Shown here: positions 5,591 to 6,400 of the stretch, in pieces | Layout of the letters: each line of letters opens with the position of its first letter | Position numbering within the stretch: position 1 is the stretch's first letter | Origin: CAZQKL01 sp964593895 [NCBI: uncultured bacterium] | Lineage (GTDB): Bacteria > DYJV01 | DNA: 6,400 nt | Reading direction: 5' to 3' | NCBI GenBank assembly: GCA_964593895.1 | Contig: CAZQKL010000013.1 | Coordinates: 1-6,400, forward strand | Position numbers and translations under genes: made by a program | Notes under the pieces: generated by a model | What the model was told of the DNA's origin: nothing | The model's database searches: none | The model's input: only the letters and a program-made list of their open reading frames with translations

Positions 5591-5618
5591 AAATTAAAAC
5601 TCTTTAAAGAGGAAAGAA

Positions 5619-6400
5619 ATGAAAAAGACAATTATTGGTTTAATTATTTTTATTTTAATAATTGGGTTAATTTATGGAATATTATTCACACCTCCAGGAA
5701 ATAAAATTGTTGGAGAGATTATTGCAAATGATTTAAATTCAAGGTTTAAGATTAATGGAAAAATGGAGGAATTTAAATTAACTCCAAAATATCTTAAAGC
5801 TAAATTTTTATTAGATAACTCTTCATGGATTGAGGTGCATGGAAAAATTTCTTTCTTTTCAAGAGAAGTTGATTTTAATTATTTTGTTTTTATAAATGAT
5901 TTAAAGAAGGTTTTAAAAAACTACAATTTAAATGGAAGTATAGAAACTTCTGGAAAGATATATGGAAAAAAAGAACTGTTAATTATTGATGGCACATCAA
6001 AAAGCTTTGGTGGAAATTTATCTTATACTTTAAAATTAAAAAATTATAAACTTATAGCCCTAAATTGTGATGGTGATAGATTAAGGATAAAGAAAATTTT
6101 ATACGTTTTAGATTATCCACAACAGATTTTAAATGGATTGGTTAACTTTAAAGCAACTTATGAGAATAATTTTATAAATTTAAATGGAAAAGTTTTAACT
6201 AAGATTTTTAATCTTTATTTTCCAAATGTTAAAATAAGTTTAGAGAACAACTCTATTTCTGGAAATTATTTTCTTAATTTACCTGATTTAAGAGAAATTA
6301 GAAAAATCTACAACATAAAATTAATTGGAAAAGCAAGTTTTAAAGGAAGTTTTAATTTAAAAAATAAAAATTTATCTTTAAACGGCACTTCAAAGATATT
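5619..6400 (+). CDS. AsmA/TamB-like inner-membrane-anchored protein (3' end outside window)
   Basis: The frame opens at ATG 5619 behind AGAGGAAAG (5608-5616) and stays open to the window edge, giving 260 codons. Residues about 4-23 form one transmembrane helix (IIGLIIFILIIGLIYGILF), followed by TPPGNKIVGEIIANDLNSRF and a long repetitive beta-rich stretch with alternating G-x-hydrophobic strands (GKISFFSREVDFNY, GSIETSGKIYGKKELL, GNLSYTLKLKNYKL). This layout is typical of AsmA/TamB-like proteins, which sit in the inner membrane and extend a beta-rich groove through the periplasm for lipid transport or outer-membrane assembly. TPPGN directly after the helix is a recurrent opening in such proteins. 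It starts 28 bp after the polymerase stop with no visible terminator or promoter, so it may be co-transcribed, though it has no obvious link to DNA repair. The family is clear in style but not in exact subfamily. Confidence 0.75.
   Translation, partial: MKKTIIGLIIFILIIGLIYGILFTPPGNKIVGEIIANDLNSRFKINGKMEEFKLTPKYLKAKFLLDNSSWIEVHGKISFFSREVDFNYFVFINDLKKVLKNYNLNGSIETSGKIYGKKELLIIDGTSKSFGGNLSYTLKLKNYKLIALNCDGDRLRIKKILYVLDYPQQILNGLVNFKATYENNFINLNGKVLTKIFNLYFPNVKISLENNSISGNYFLNLPDLREIRKIYNIKLIGKASFKGSFNLKNKNLSLNGTSKI

Noticed and set aside
5600-5611. Perfect 12-bp palindrome CTCTTTAAAGAG between polB and the AsmA-like gene
   Set aside because: It has no loop for a hairpin and no U-run suited to a terminator, and its right half is part of the ribosome site; probably chance in AT-rich DNA.

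Overview
The window is AT-rich DNA from a bacterium with a two-membrane envelope, probably a thermophile. It has Sec signal peptides, an AsmA/TamB-like protein, a bacterial LexA, strong GGAGG ribosome sites, sigma70-type promoters and arginine coded almost only by AGA/AGG. Protein flavour (DKRFEQI coiled coils, an AsmA-like protein starting with a membrane helix and LFTPPGN, a cytidylate-kinase-like fragment) would suit Aquificota, Campylobacterota or similar lineages. That placement is inference and I cannot name a species.

Left part (1-830), an eroded boundary. Bases 1-53 look like the terminus of an IS21-family element, with two TGGGGAATTTT sites and a TGTTAATG-type tip on the minus strand. 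Bases 54-191 hold no gene; I see only a ribosome site for the next gene and no convincing promoter. A small exported or anchored coiled-coil protein (192-710, +) carries four near-perfect 21-bp in-frame repeats. Facing it is a 28-codon remnant of a cytidylate-kinase-like gene (720-806, -) that kept its start and ribosome site but lost the rest. The remnant lies 24 bp downstream of the next minus-strand gene, so it was probably the second gene of an operon whose distal end was lost.

Middle (831-2261). A 442-residue secreted protein of unknown function is read leftward from 2159. Its promoter stands back to back with the lexA promoter: the two -35 boxes form the inverted repeat TGTCAA-7-TTGACA.

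Right part (2262-6400, +), the main point of interest. Four genes overlap end to end: lexA; a RecA/RadA-like protein with damaged ATPase motifs; a 79-residue helical protein; and a family B DNA polymerase. The polymerase has lost all three exonuclease motifs but keeps the two Asp residues that matter most for catalysis. Its motif C reads ITDA in place of DTDS/G, and motif B has VT in place of NS. The lexA promoter is near consensus and is followed by a perfect palindrome, GGTAACAAATGTTACC, covering the likely transcription start and the ATG. The simplest reading is a self-repressed, DNA-damage-inducible translesion cassette. Its layout resembles lexA-imuA-imuB-dnaE2 (a repressor, a RecA-like accessory protein, a small protein or partner, and an error-prone polymerase), but the polymerase is an archaeal PolB2/Dpo2-like family B enzyme. 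A 3'-truncated AsmA/TamB-like gene follows 28 bp later and may simply share the transcript.
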